Source: Methylophilaceae bacterium (GTDB taxonomy: Bacteria; Pseudomonadota; Gammaproteobacteria; Burkholderiales; Methylophilaceae). From it: a stretch of DNA of 64,000 nt. Under the pieces are notes generated by a model that worked only from the letters and a program-made list of their open reading frames with translations, was not told the origin of the DNA and made no database searches. The stretch is taken from NCBI GenBank assembly GCA_029244935.1, contig JAQWQF010000006.1, positions 35,093-99,092 of the forward strand. Reading direction: 5' to 3'. Each line of letters opens with the position of its first letter. The stretch's first letter is position 1. Positions 1 through 9,712 of the stretch are shown here, piece by piece. The position numbers were made by a program, and so were the translations under genes.

Positions 1-776
1 ATACGTAAACTTAATGTTTCTAAGCCCTTTAAGAACACCCATGCATTAAATGCGCTCATTGTTGGGCCAGCAGATCGTAAAAAAGAATAAACTTCCTTCA
101 TGTCATTCTTATTTCCTAATACGGCACCTCCAAGGCATCTCCCCTGACCATCTATATATTTTGTTGCTGAATGAATAATAATATCAGCACCGAATAAAAT
201 AGGCTTTTGAAGTGCTGGTGTACAAAAGCAATTATCAACAATTAACTTAATGTTTGATCTGTGAGCTATTTCCGCGAGAGATTTTATATCGCAGATCTCA
301 GTAAGTGGATTTGATGGGGTTTCTACAAAAAATAGTTTTGTATTCTTCTTTATTGCATGAGACCATTCATCTAAATTGGTAAAATTAACATATGTAACAT
401 CTAAGCCCCACCGACACAAAATGTTATTTAAGAGCTGAACAGATGTACCAAAAATACTTTTTGATATTACTACATGATCACCACTAGAACAAAGTGACAT
501 AAAGCAAGCCAAGATAGCAGACATCCCACTAGAAGTTGCTACACATTTTTCAGCTCCCTCCAGAGTAGCAAGACGCTCCTCAAACATTTTTACAGATGGA
601 TTTGTAAATCTAGAGTAAACATTTTCTTCCTCGGAACCTGAAAATCGATCGGAAGCTTCTTTAGCATTCTTAAACACAAAACTTGAAGTTAGGAATAAGG
701 CCTCTGAATGCTCTCCCTCTCCAGTCCTTATTGTTCCAGATCTAATGGCATCAGTGTTAAATTTAGTTTTATTCAT
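1..776 (-). CDS. metZ: O-succinylhomoserine sulfhydrylase (Cys/Met metabolism PLP enzyme), 3' end truncated by the window edge
   Basis: Minus-strand translation from ATG at 776: MNKTKFNTDAIRSGTIRTGEGEHSEALFLTSSFVFKNAKEA...SGMSAILACFMSLCSSGDHVV...VETPSNPLTEICDI...HSATKYIDGQGRCLGG; PLP-lysine motif SATKY present. Not in the ORF track because it runs off the edge. Confidence 0.9.
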   Translation of the reverse strand, partial: MNKTKFNTDAIRSGTIRTGEGEHSEALFLTSSFVFKNAKEASDRFSGSEEENVYSRFTNPSVKMFEERLATLEGAEKCVATSSGMSAILACFMSLCSSGDHVVISKSIFGTSVQLLNNILCRWGLDVTYVNFTNLDEWSHAIKKNTKLFFVETPSNPLTEICDIKSLAEIAHRSNIKLIVDNCFCTPALQKPILFGADIIIHSATKYIDGQGRCLGGAVLGNKNDMKEVYSFLRSAGPTMSAFNAWVFLKGLETLSLR

Positions 777-811
777 ATTTTTCTTATATTTAAAATTTAT
801 ATATTTATTGC

Positions 812-841
812 AAAAAAAAACCCGTTCAGCTATGACGGGTT
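812..841 (-). terminator. Intrinsic terminator in the metZ leader (SAM-II expression platform)
   Basis: Minus strand AACCCGT-CATAGCTGA-ACGGGTT followed by T's: perfect 7-bp stem (835-841 / 819-825), 9-nt loop, 9-nt T run including the stem end. Confidence 0.85.
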
Positions 842-846
842 ATCAT

Positions 847-900
847 CGCTTTAGCTGTTATTTTTATAGCGCCCGCAAGCTGTTATCTTCAAATCGGCGC
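847..900 (-). ncRNA. SAM-II-type riboswitch aptamer upstream of metZ
   Basis: Minus strand GCGCCGATTTGAAGATAACAGCTTGCGGGCGCTATAAAAATAACAGCTAAAGCG. P1 GCGCC/GGCGC; GATTTGA, GCTTGC and AGCTAAA blocks in the same order and spacing as the SAM-II consensus; GCTT/AAGC pseudoknot pairing possible; sits in front of a methionine biosynthesis gene. Confidence 0.85.
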
Positions 901-907
901 TTTTTGT

Positions 908-936
908 ATTATGAGGAAAATTATGTTGTGCGTCAA
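908..936 (-). promoter_or_regulatory. sigma70-type promoter for the metZ leader
   Basis: Minus strand TTGACG (931-936) - 17 bp - CATAAT (908-913), placing the start site just before the aptamer. Confidence 0.75.
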
Positions 937-947
937 GATACATTAAG

Positions 948-2495
948 TTATGCATGCTCTTGACCAAGCTCCTCGACTGATGAATTAATTAAATTCAAAT
1001 CAAGTTGTGCAGAAGAGTTTGAGGCTCTTTCTTTAGTCGAGTTTTCAGCTCTTCTCGATTCAATCTTACGTAGATAAGTATCATCAATATCACCAGTAAT
1101 ATATTTTCCATCAAAACATGAACAATCAAAATCCGTTAGTAAAGAATTTTCGTGGGTAATATTAGATTTTAAATCTTCCAAACTTTGATAAATCAGACCG
1201 TCAGCACCAATTTCATTGCTAATTTCTTTATCATTTTTCTCAAAAGCGATTAACTCGTTAAGCGTTGGCATATCAATACCATAAACATTAGCATACTTTA
1301 CGGGTGGGGCTGCTGAAGCAAAATATACATTGTTAGCCCCTGCATCACGCGCCATCTGTACAATTTCTCTAGACGTTGTTCCTCTAACAATAGAGTCATC
1401 AATCAATAAAACATTCTTATCCTTAAATTCAAATTTAATAGGATTTAATTTCTGACGGACCGATTTTTTTCTAAGTGCTTGGCCTGGCATAATGAAAGTT
1501 CTACCTATATATCTATTCTTAATAAATCCCTCACGAAAGTCTACTTTTAGATTTTTTGCCACCTGTTGCGCACATGGTCTACTGGTATCTGGTATTGGAA
1601 TAACTACATCTATCTTAATATCACTCCATTCCTTTTTGATTTTTTTTGCTAGTGTTTCACCCATATTTAGTCTTGTTTGATACACAGAGACCCCGTCAAT
1701 CATTGAATCGGGCCTTGCTAAATATACATATTCAAAAATACATGGGGACTTTAATGCGGAAGGGATACATTTCTTAGAATAAAAATTCCCATCCAGATCA
1801 ATAAAGATTGCCTCACCAGGTTCAACGTCTCTTAATAATCTAAAGCCTAAAACATCAAGGGCAACACTTTCAGATGCCACCATATACTCAGGACCATCCT
1901 GAGTTTCATTAATACCAATTACTAACGGCCTGATACCATGTGAATCTCGAAATGCAACTAAACCAAAATTAGCAACCATTGAGACTACCGCGTATGCTCC
2001 TTGGCACCTTTTAAAAACTGTAGTTACAGCATCAAAAATGATACCAGAAGTTAATACATTTTTTTGAGTTGCTTGCTCAATTGAGTGAGCTAAAACGTTT
2101 AATAGAACCTCAGAATCTGAGTTAGTATTGATATGCCTAAGATCTTGCTTAAAAATATCTTCTTTTAATCTATCAGCATTTGTTAAATTCCCATTATGAC
2201 CAAGAACAATTCCATAGGGAGAATTTACATAAAGAGGTTGAGATTCAGCATTTGATGAGGATCCTGCAGTTGGGTATCTTACATGGCCTATTCCAGCATT
2301 ACCAACAAGATTTCTCATATGCCTAGTGTGGAAGACATCCTTCACATAACCATTATTTTTATGCATATAGAAACGACCTTGGTCAGAGGTAACAATTCCT
2401 GCTGCATCTTGGCCGCGATGTTGAAGAACTAATAAGCCGTCGTAGAGCATCTGATTTACTGGTTTATTAGCTACAATACCTATAATTCCGCACAT
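948..2495 (-). CDS. purF: Amidophosphoribosyltransferase
   Basis: MCGIIGIV N-terminal nucleophile Cys; PRPP motif VLLIDDSIVRGTT. Confidence 0.97.
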   Translation of the reverse strand: MCGIIGIVANKPVNQMLYDGLLVLQHRGQDAAGIVTSDQGRFYMHKNNGYVKDVFHTRHMRNLVGNAGIGHVRYPTAGSSSNAESQPLYVNSPYGIVLGHNGNLTNADRLKEDIFKQDLRHINTNSDSEVLLNVLAHSIEQATQKNVLTSGIIFDAVTTVFKRCQGAYAVVSMVANFGLVAFRDSHGIRPLVIGINETQDGPEYMVASESVALDVLGFRLLRDVEPGEAIFIDLDGNFYSKKCIPSALKSPCIFEYVYLARPDSMIDGVSVYQTRLNMGETLAKKIKKEWSDIKIDVVIPIPDTSRPCAQQVAKNLKVDFREGFIKNRYIGRTFIMPGQALRKKSVRQKLNPIKFEFKDKNVLLIDDSIVRGTTSREIVQMARDAGANNVYFASAAPPVKYANVYGIDMPTLNELIAFEKNDKEISNEIGADGLIYQSLEDLKSNITHENSLLTDFDCSCFDGKYITGDIDDTYLRKIESRRAENSTKERASNSSAQLDLNLINSSVEELGQEHA

Positions 2496-2512
2496 AAGGC
2501 TCTCTTAAAAAG

Positions 2513-3013
2513 TTAGGTCAGCATACTGTCGTATTTTACATTGATACGCCATTCAAAAGGTAAATATGGCAAAGTTTTTTCCATAGTTTCTTTTAGTAAT
2601 AAAACTACTGATGATGTATACCATGATTCTGATAATGAAAATTCACTTTTCTCTACTAAATAGATAATAAGTATAGATATTAACAAGCCCCTTATAAATC
2701 CAAAAAAACCACCCATAAAAATATTAATGAAGCTTAATCCCGCTGATTTAATAAATTTATTAATTAATTTTATAATCAAGGCAGATAGTATTAAAACTAA
2801 AATAAAAATACAAAGATAGGTAATAATTTTATTTATAGGTGCATCAAAACCAAATGGAATATATGAAGTAAAAATAGTGCTATATTTATTCGCACAGTAA
2901 AATGCCAGTACAAGGCCGATCAAGGCAAGAAGCTCTCTTATAAAACCCCTATAAAAACCAAAAAATAGTGATATTAAAATGATGAATGCTAGAAAGTAAT
3001 CGATAAATACCAT
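2513..3013 (-). CDS. cvpA: CvpA family membrane protein
   Basis: IDYFLAFIILISLFFGFYRGFIRELLALIG; directly upstream of purF as in other proteobacteria. Confidence 0.9.
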   Translation of the reverse strand: MVFIDYFLAFIILISLFFGFYRGFIRELLALIGLVLAFYCANKYSTIFTSYIPFGFDAPINKIITYLCIFILVLILSALIIKLINKFIKSAGLSFINIFMGGFFGFIRGLLISILIIYLVEKSEFSLSESWYTSSVVLLLKETMEKTLPYLPFEWRINVKYDSMLT

Positions 3014-3018
3014 TTAGA

Positions 3019-3540
3019 TTATTCTCGCTTAATAATTCCAGGAAGATTAGCTTTTTTGAGAACACCTAATGCTGTTTGGGCTTCTACTTTTGAGTTAAAT
3101 ACCGTAGTAGATAACCTTAATTTATCCTTTCCAGAGATTTTGATCATCTCTAACCGAGCTTCATACCCCATAGACTTTATAATAGCTAACAATTTAGTTG
3201 CATTAGTTTCATCTGAAAAAATCCCTACTTGTATAAAATATGGTCCTTCATCCTTATTAAAACTTCGAGATTCTTTAATTTTTACCAAATGAGTTATTTC
3301 TTTTGTATTTGTTTTAGATAAATTCTCTGATTTAAAAATATTACTATCAATAATACTGTCATTATTTGTTTCTAGGAATGAAATTTTTATTGGGGCTTTT
3401 AAATTGATATTCGTTCTATCATTAAGAAAAAATATTGATAGTATGAATAATAAAATCAGAATAATAACAGCGCCAAACAAACGAATTTTTGCACGCCTTA
3501 TCATCACACTTTCTTGAAAAGATTCTTTATTTTCAGCCAT
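3019..3540 (-). CDS. dedD: SPOR-domain cell division protein (DedD-like)
   Basis: Single TM helix plus C-terminal SPOR repeat (YFIQVGIFSDETNATKLLAIIKSMGYEA); folC-dedD-cvpA-purF order. Confidence 0.8.
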   Translation of the reverse strand: MAENKESFQESVMIRRAKIRLFGAVIILILLFILSIFFLNDRTNINLKAPIKISFLETNNDSIIDSNIFKSENLSKTNTKEITHLVKIKESRSFNKDEGPYFIQVGIFSDETNATKLLAIIKSMGYEARLEMIKISGKDKLRLSTTVFNSKVEAQTALGVLKKANLPGIIKRE

Positions 3541-3546
3541 TAGGAA

Positions 3547-4815
3547 TTATTGTATTAAACATTCAGAAACAGTATAAAAGGAACCAAATACGATTATATT
3601 ATCATTAAGTGATGATTTTTCGTAGGCATTCATATAAGCTTCCTGCAAATTATCACTGTTATAAATTATGGCATCACGTTTACAAGACCTTATTGCATTA
3701 ATAATTTTAGTGGTGGGCATAGCTCTTTTTGAATTTATCTTAGAAATGTGCCATTCATCAACTAAGTTAATAAATAATCCAACAATGTCTTTAATAGATT
3801 TATCTTCTAAAATTGAAAATACTGCACAAACCCTACCCTTGTTCTTGTATTTAGATATAAAATTATACAAACATAGAGCGGCCTCTGGATTATGGGCAAC
3901 ATCCACTACTACAAATGGATTTTGTGAGAGGATTTCAAGCCTGCCCCTTAAATTACATTCTAATAATCCATTAACAATAGCTTCTTTTTTAATATCGAAA
4001 TTAATTTTTAGTAATTCAATACACCTTAAAACTCCTGCAATATTTCTTAGTTGATGCAAACCTTGAATACTTGGGTAAGGTAATTCAACTTCACTTCGGT
4101 CGGTTCCAATATAATCAAAATTCTCATGCTTGCAGTTAATTTTATAATCTGTATCAATAATTGAAACATTTGCACTAATATCATTTGCATATCCAAGAAC
4201 TGAACTTGGTGGGTTGTCAAAATTTATTATTGCATGTTTATTTTTTCTAAATACACCTGCCTTTTCATAGCCTATTTTCTCAACAGTATCTCCTAGATAA
4301 TCCTGATGATCTAAGCTAATCGAAGTTATTAATGAAATTTCTGGCTCAAATACGTTAACTGCGTCATGTCTTCCACCAAGACCCACCTCAAGGATAGCAA
4401 TATCAACATTTTCCTTAATCATCAAATCCATTGCAGCTAATGTCGTTATTTCAAAGTATGTAAGCAATATATTTTCTCTAGAATCATCAATATATTTAAT
4501 TGAGTCGACAATCAAATCACTAGATAATAATTTTTTATTTATGCTAATTCGCTCATTAAAATTAAAAAGATGTGGAGATGTGTAGCAGCCAACATTAAAC
4601 CCAGCCTGATATAAGATTGATTCGAGAAATTTACAGCATGAGCCCTTACCATTTGTCCCTGCAACAATAATAAGTGGAAAGTCTGGATTTAGATTACATA
4701 AATCCTTAATTTTTTTTACTCGATCAAGCCCTAGCGAAATAGTCTTTGGGTTGATTGAGTCTATGTATTCGAGCCAATCATTTAAAGAATTAGATAAAGG
4801 TGGGTCTATAGGCAC
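3547..4815 (-). CDS. folC: Folylpolyglutamate synthase / dihydrofolate synthase
   Basis: Mur-ligase ATP motif VAGTNGKGSCCKFLESIL; LEVGLGGRHDAVNV. Confidence 0.95.
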   Translation of the reverse strand: MPIDPPLSNSLNDWLEYIDSINPKTISLGLDRVKKIKDLCNLNPDFPLIIVAGTNGKGSCCKFLESILYQAGFNVGCYTSPHLFNFNERISINKKLLSSDLIVDSIKYIDDSRENILLTYFEITTLAAMDLMIKENVDIAILEVGLGGRHDAVNVFEPEISLITSISLDHQDYLGDTVEKIGYEKAGVFRKNKHAIINFDNPPSSVLGYANDISANVSIIDTDYKINCKHENFDYIGTDRSEVELPYPSIQGLHQLRNIAGVLRCIELLKINFDIKKEAIVNGLLECNLRGRLEILSQNPFVVVDVAHNPEAALCLYNFISKYKNKGRVCAVFSILEDKSIKDIVGLFINLVDEWHISKINSKRAMPTTKIINAIRSCKRDAIIYNSDNLQEAYMNAYEKSSLNDNIIVFGSFYTVSECLIQ

Positions 4816-5669
4816 TAATGAACTGTAAGGTTAGATATTAAATTTGCTAGCGATTTTCTTAACTGTCTTCTATCAACAATCATATCAATCGCACCATGAT
4901 CTAAAAGAAATTCAGACGTTTGAAAACCTTCTGGTAACTTCTCCCTTACTGTTTGCTCAATAACTCGTGGTCCTGCAAATCCTATTAAAGCCCTAGGTTC
5001 AGCAATTATTAAATCCCCAAGCATGGCAAAACTTGCTGAGACACCTCCCATCGTTGGATCAGTTAATAAAGAGATGAATGGGAGCTTGGCTTTACTTAAC
5101 TTAGTTAAAGATGCACTTGTTTTTGCCATCTGCATAAGTGACAAGAGGCCTTCTTGCATTCTTGCACCTCCACTAGATGTAGCACAAATAAAGGGGCATT
5201 TATTTTTAATTGCAGCATTAACAGCGAGAACAAACTTTTCACCAACGACCGAGCCCATTGATCCACCCATAAACTTAAATTCAAATACTGCAATAACAAT
5301 TGGCATAGACTCTATTAAACCTTGATAGACTACTAGCGCATCATTTTCATTGGTTTTATTTTGAGCCAAGGACAATCTTTCTTTATAGCTAATAGTATCC
5401 TTAAATTTTAGAGTATCTCTAGGTAGTATTTTATGGAAAAGCTCAATTTGCGCTGGGGTATCTAAAAGCAATTTGATTCTTTGTCGAGCACTAATTCTAT
5501 TATGAAAATTACAGTTTGGGCAAACCTCCATATTTTTTTCTAGATCAGAACGGTATAAAACAGATTGGCAAGATGCACATTTATGCCATAATCCCTCAGG
5601 TATATTCTTCTTAAGACTTCCAACAATCTTCTTAATTTTTGGTGGAACTACACTTTTCAACCAACTCAT
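4815..5669 (-). CDS. accD: Acetyl-CoA carboxylase carboxyltransferase beta subunit
   Basis: N-terminal zinc ribbon CASC...[38 protein letters not shown]. Confidence 0.97.
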   Translation of the reverse strand: MSWLKSVVPPKIKKIVGSLKKNIPEGLWHKCASCQSVLYRSDLEKNMEVCPNCNFHNRISARQRIKLLLDTPAQIELFHKILPRDTLKFKDTISYKERLSLAQNKTNENDALVVYQGLIESMPIVIAVFEFKFMGGSMGSVVGEKFVLAVNAAIKNKCPFICATSSGGARMQEGLLSLMQMAKTSASLTKLSKAKLPFISLLTDPTMGGVSASFAMLGDLIIAEPRALIGFAGPRVIEQTVREKLPEGFQTSEFLLDHGAIDMIVDRRQLRKSLANLISNLTVH

Positions 5670-5692
5670 ATAAATTTAACTCTCATTTAATT

Positions 5693-6487
5693 TTAAGAAA
5701 TAGTGCTTTTTATTTCAGTCATTAAACTTCGGATATTCTCCAGAAGATCTTCTTGGTTTGAATTTTCAACCTCTTTAATAATTCGACTTCCAATTACTAC
5801 AGCATCTGATATTAATGCAACTTGCTTTGCAGTCTCTGCGTCTTTAACACCAAAGCCAACTGCAATAGGTAAATTACTATATTTTTTAATATTATTAACT
5901 CGATCAGAAACTTGTTTTATATCAATATTTGCTGAACCTGTTACTCCTTTTAGCGATACATAATATAAAAATCCAGTTGCTTGCTCAGTAATAAGCTTAA
6001 TCCTATTATCTTCAGTTGTAGGTGATAAAAGAAAGATACTATCTATATCTTGTTCTCTTAATAATGTTACAAAATCTTTAGATTCTTCTGGGGGATAATC
6101 AACAGTAATAACTCCATCAACATCCGCCTCCTTAATTTGGTTAACAAAATCCTTAATCCCGATCGCCTCTATTGGATTTGCATAGCCCATTAGAATAATT
6201 GGGGTCTTAGTATCTTGTTTTCTAAATTCCTTTACTAGCTGAATTGTTTTTTTTATTCCTACATCATTTGCTAATGCCCTCTCACTTGCTCTTTGAATAA
6301 CTGGGCCATCTGCCATAGGATCTGAAAAAGGTATTCCTACCTCAATCATATCCGCTCCTGATTCAACAAGAGTGTGAAGCATATTTACAGTCATATCTGG
6401 ATGAGGATCACCTGCTGTGATAAAAGGAATTAACGCTTTTTTATTTTCACTTTTTAAGCGCAGAAAAGTAGATTCAATTTTTGACAT
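5693..6487 (-). CDS. trpA: Tryptophan synthase alpha chain
   Basis: IPFITAGDP, MIEVGIPFSDPMADGPVIQRAS. Confidence 0.97.
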   Translation of the reverse strand: MSKIESTFLRLKSENKKALIPFITAGDPHPDMTVNMLHTLVESGADMIEVGIPFSDPMADGPVIQRASERALANDVGIKKTIQLVKEFRKQDTKTPIILMGYANPIEAIGIKDFVNQIKEADVDGVITVDYPPEESKDFVTLLREQDIDSIFLLSPTTEDNRIKLITEQATGFLYYVSLKGVTGSANIDIKQVSDRVNNIKKYSNLPIAVGFGVKDAETAKQVALISDAVVIGSRIIKEVENSNQEDLLENIRSLMTEIKSTIS

Positions 6488-6489
6488 AT

Positions 6490-7692
6490 TTATAGACTGA
6501 GCCCTGCAATTCCCGCAACTGTATTAATATCCTTATCACCCCTACCCGATAAATTAACTAAAACAATCTGCTCTTTAGACATTGTTGCTGCAAGTTTTTC
6601 TGCATATGCTAAGGCATGACTCGTTTCCAGGGCAGGAATAATTCCTTCTATCAAACATAGATTATGAAATGCTTTTAATGCATCATCGTCGGTTACAGCT
6701 ACATATTCTGCTCTACCTGAATCCTTAAGCCAAGCATGTTCCGGCCCTACGCCAGGATAATCTAAACCAGCAGACACGGAATGAGTATCTATAATTTGTC
6801 CTTCATCATTTTGCATTAAATATGTTCTATTTCCATGTAAAACCCCTATAGGGCTATTAGATGTTAAGGGTGCAGCATGCCTACCTGTTTCAACTCCATC
6901 ACCCGCCGCTTCTACTCCTATTAATCGCACATTCTTATTATCAATATATGGATAAAATATTCCCATAGCATTTGAACCACCTCCAACACAAGCTAAAATT
7001 ACGTCTGGTTGTCTACCAGCTAATTCTGGCATCTGTGTCTTGCATTCTTTCCCTACAACTGAATTAAAGTCTCTCACCATCATAGGGTAAGGATGTGGTC
7101 CTGCAACAGTGCCAATAATATAAAAGGTATCTGATACATTGGTTACCCAGTCTCTTAATGCTTCGTTTAATGCATCTTTTAGAGTTTTAGAACCGCTTTC
7201 GACTGGTACAACTTTAGCGCCTAATAACTTCATCCTATAAACATTTGGTGACTGTCTTTTTATATCTTCCGATCCCATATACACAACACACTCAAGACCT
7301 AGTCTTGCAGCTATAGTAGCAGTTGCAACACCATGCTGACCGGCCCCAGTTTCAGCAATCACTCTCGGTTTACCCATTTTTTTTGCCAATAGTGCTTGGC
7401 CAACTGTGTTATTTACTTTATGAGCTCCGGTATGATTTAAATCTTCTCTTTTTAAAAAAATCCTTGCCCCGCCAATTTGGTTTGTTAGTCTCTCAGCATA
7501 ATATATGGGGCTAGGTCTCCCAACAAAATGTTTTAAATCATGATGAAACTCTTTTAAGAAGTCAGGATCGTCCTTGAATTTATCGTACATGTCCCTTAGT
7601 TCATCTAGTGCTTCGACAAGTGTCTCTGCTACAAAGGTTCCACCAAACTGACCAAAGTGGCCAAAAGCATCGGGTAAATCATATGCCTGCAT
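6490..7692 (-). CDS. trpB: Tryptophan synthase beta chain
   Basis: [36 protein letters not shown]. Confidence 0.98.
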   Translation of the reverse strand: MQAYDLPDAFGHFGQFGGTFVAETLVEALDELRDMYDKFKDDPDFLKEFHHDLKHFVGRPSPIYYAERLTNQIGGARIFLKREDLNHTGAHKVNNTVGQALLAKKMGKPRVIAETGAGQHGVATATIAARLGLECVVYMGSEDIKRQSPNVYRMKLLGAKVVPVESGSKTLKDALNEALRDWVTNVSDTFYIIGTVAGPHPYPMMVRDFNSVVGKECKTQMPELAGRQPDVILACVGGGSNAMGIFYPYIDNKNVRLIGVEAAGDGVETGRHAAPLTSNSPIGVLHGNRTYLMQNDEGQIIDTHSVSAGLDYPGVGPEHAWLKDSGRAEYVAVTDDDALKAFHNLCLIEGIIPALETSHALAYAEKLAATMSKEQIVLVNLSGRGDKDINTVAGIAGLSL

Positions 7693-8302
7693 TTGTAACT
7701 CCTAAAATAAATTCTTTCATTAACTTATAATCTTTTAAACCTTTATCAACCTCTATTCCACTACTAACATCAACACCATATGGACTAATTGTTTTCAGCA
7801 AAGTTTTTATATTATCTGGGGTTAATCCCCCAGCAACAATAAAAGGTTTTGAAGGATTTGGTGGGATTGCACCCCAATCAAAAACTTTTCCGCTGCCCCC
7901 TTTTTTATCTTTTGAGTAAGTATCAAGTAGAAGGGCTTTTGCAGAATCATAATCCTTAATACATTTTAACAAATTTACGTCAGATTTCATCGAAATTGCT
8001 TTTATATAGGGCAAATTAAACTGTTTGCAGAATAGTTCATCCTCGTCACCATGAAACTGAAGTAAATTTAATGGGCAGCCTTTTATCGCTTCTTCTACTT
8101 CAGATTTACTTTGATTTACAAATAAACCAACCGTTGTAATAAATGGAGGTAACTTTTTAATTATTTCATTTGCATTCTTTATAGTAATAAATCTAGAGCT
8201 TTCAGAATAAAAAACAAACCCTAAAGCGTCTGCACCTAATTCAGATGCACTAATTGCATCTTGTAAATTTGTAATACCACAAAATTTAACCTTAGCTATC
8301 AA
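7679..8302 (-). CDS. trpF: Phosphoribosylanthranilate isomerase
   Basis: [35 protein letters not shown]. Confidence 0.95.
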   Translation of the reverse strand: MIAKVKFCGITNLQDAISASELGADALGFVFYSESSRFITIKNANEIIKKLPPFITTVGLFVNQSKSEVEEAIKGCPLNLLQFHGDEDELFCKQFNLPYIKAISMKSDVNLLKCIKDYDSAKALLLDTYSKDKKGGSGKVFDWGAIPPNPSKPFIVAGGLTPDNIKTLLKTISPYGVDVSSGIEVDKGLKDYKLMKEFILGVTNAGI

Positions 8303-9090
8303 TCTAATTTTCCAAAAAATTTTAGTTTATTATTTGCCAGTGGTAAGCCCCATTTATCATCATACTTTATATTGGTTAGATATAAACCATTTGGCATAAA
8401 GGTGGGTGGAGCTTTTGATCTATCTTTTTGGGTTAATAATAAATTAATGAAATCAGGCTCTTTCAATTCACGCCCAACTAAAATTATAGCTCCAAGCATA
8501 TTTCTTATTTGATGATGTAAGAAGCCATTAGCTCTTACAGTAAAGATATAGTCATCACCAGATCGCCTAACATCAAAAAAATAAATTTCTCTAATTGGGG
8601 AAGTTGCTTGACATTCAGAAGACCTGAATGAACTGAAGTCATGCTCACCGATAAATTTAGTACACGCTAGATGCACCATATCATAATTCAATGGATAAAA
8701 ATTCCATCCAGCATATGCATTCCATAACGCAGAATTTATTGAATTATTAATAAGAAGGTATTGATATTCTCTCTCAACCACTGAATATCTTGAATGAAAC
8801 TCATCTGGAACCTCTTGAGCCCAGATAACCCTTATCGATTCAGGTAATAACGAATTAACTCCTTTTATCCAAGCACTAATAGGTCGAACAACATCAGTAT
8901 CAAAATGGATAACTTGGCCCAGTGCATGAACACCAGAGTCAGTTCTTCCTGCAGCAGATACAGTAATTTTCGATTGAGCAATTGAAGATAAAGCACCTTC
9001 AATTAATATCTGAATATTTGGTACATCGGTTTGTCTTTGCCAACCGCAAAATAATTGTCCATCATATTCTATTGAAGCAGCAATTCTCAT
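8299..9090 (-). CDS. truA: tRNA pseudouridine(38-40) synthase TruA
   Basis: AGRTDSGVHALGQV catalytic motif; FLHHQIRNMLGAI. Confidence 0.95.
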   Translation of the reverse strand: MRIAASIEYDGQLFCGWQRQTDVPNIQILIEGALSSIAQSKITVSAAGRTDSGVHALGQVIHFDTDVVRPISAWIKGVNSLLPESIRVIWAQEVPDEFHSRYSVVEREYQYLLINNSINSALWNAYAGWNFYPLNYDMVHLACTKFIGEHDFSSFRSSECQATSPIREIYFFDVRRSGDDYIFTVRANGFLHHQIRNMLGAIILVGRELKEPDFINLLLTQKDRSKAPPTFMPNGLYLTNIKYDDKWGLPLANNKLKFFGKLD

Positions 9091-9704
9091 AAAATCAAAA
9101 GCTGGATAGATATAATTGATAAAATAAAAATTATTACCCAGATGTAATCAATTGCTTCAGGTCTAATAATAGTAATTTTATTATTTAATTTATTAATATT
9201 TTTACTTTCTAATTGGCTTATTATGTCTACATTGATTGTAGATAAAGTAAATCTATGCTTTTTAAAAATTTCTAAATATTCAAAAGTAAGATAAATTCGA
9301 GAAGATAGACGCTCAATATTAATACCCATAAATGAAAATGGATAACAAACTTTTATCAAAAATCTTATAAAAAAATCTCTGGGCAGTATATCCATTAATA
9401 TCATAATAAGCATAAATATATTAATTAGACGGAATAAATTTTCTATAGCCATGAATATTCCCTCGTACGAAATTGATATAAACGAATAATAAAATACTAA
9501 TTCACCAGGAGTAGTTAATGGATAAATTATTATTAATGCAAATAAAAAATATTTTATTTTTTTAACAAGAGCAAGAGTTGAGAGATTCCTCATACTTGCA
9601 AAAAAAAATAGGAGAATGAAAATAAAGGCGTGAATTAAAAAAGAAACTTTCCCAATAATAAAAAGCAATACTAAGCCTAAAAATAATATAAATGAATTAA
9701 TCAC
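9087..9704 (-). CDS. Multi-pass membrane protein, possibly EcfT/CbiQ-like
   Basis: Several hydrophobic helices and a C-terminal coupling-helix-like segment (FLIKVCYPFSFMGINIERLSSRIYLTFEYLEIFKKHRF). Family call tentative. Confidence 0.4.
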   Translation of the reverse strand: MINSFILFLGLVLLFIIGKVSFLIHAFIFILLFFFASMRNLSTLALVKKIKYFLFALIIIYPLTTPGELVFYYSFISISYEGIFMAIENLFRLINIFMLIMILMDILPRDFFIRFLIKVCYPFSFMGINIERLSSRIYLTFEYLEIFKKHRFTLSTINVDIISQLESKNINKLNNKITIIRPEAIDYIWVIIFILSIISIQLLIL

Positions 9705-9712
9705 TTATACCT

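Noticed and set aside
745-963. 72-aa plus-strand ORF in the track
   Set aside because: Runs antisense through the metZ start, the terminator and the SAM-II aptamer; low-complexity hydrophobic/basic translation with no family resemblance.
3056-3292. Many antisense ORFs of 60-170 aa (e.g. 3056-3292, 3668-4054, 20941-21456, 28652-29107, 34463-34882)
   Set aside because: All lie opposite well-supported genes and lack domain signatures; expected by-products of AT-rich codon usage.
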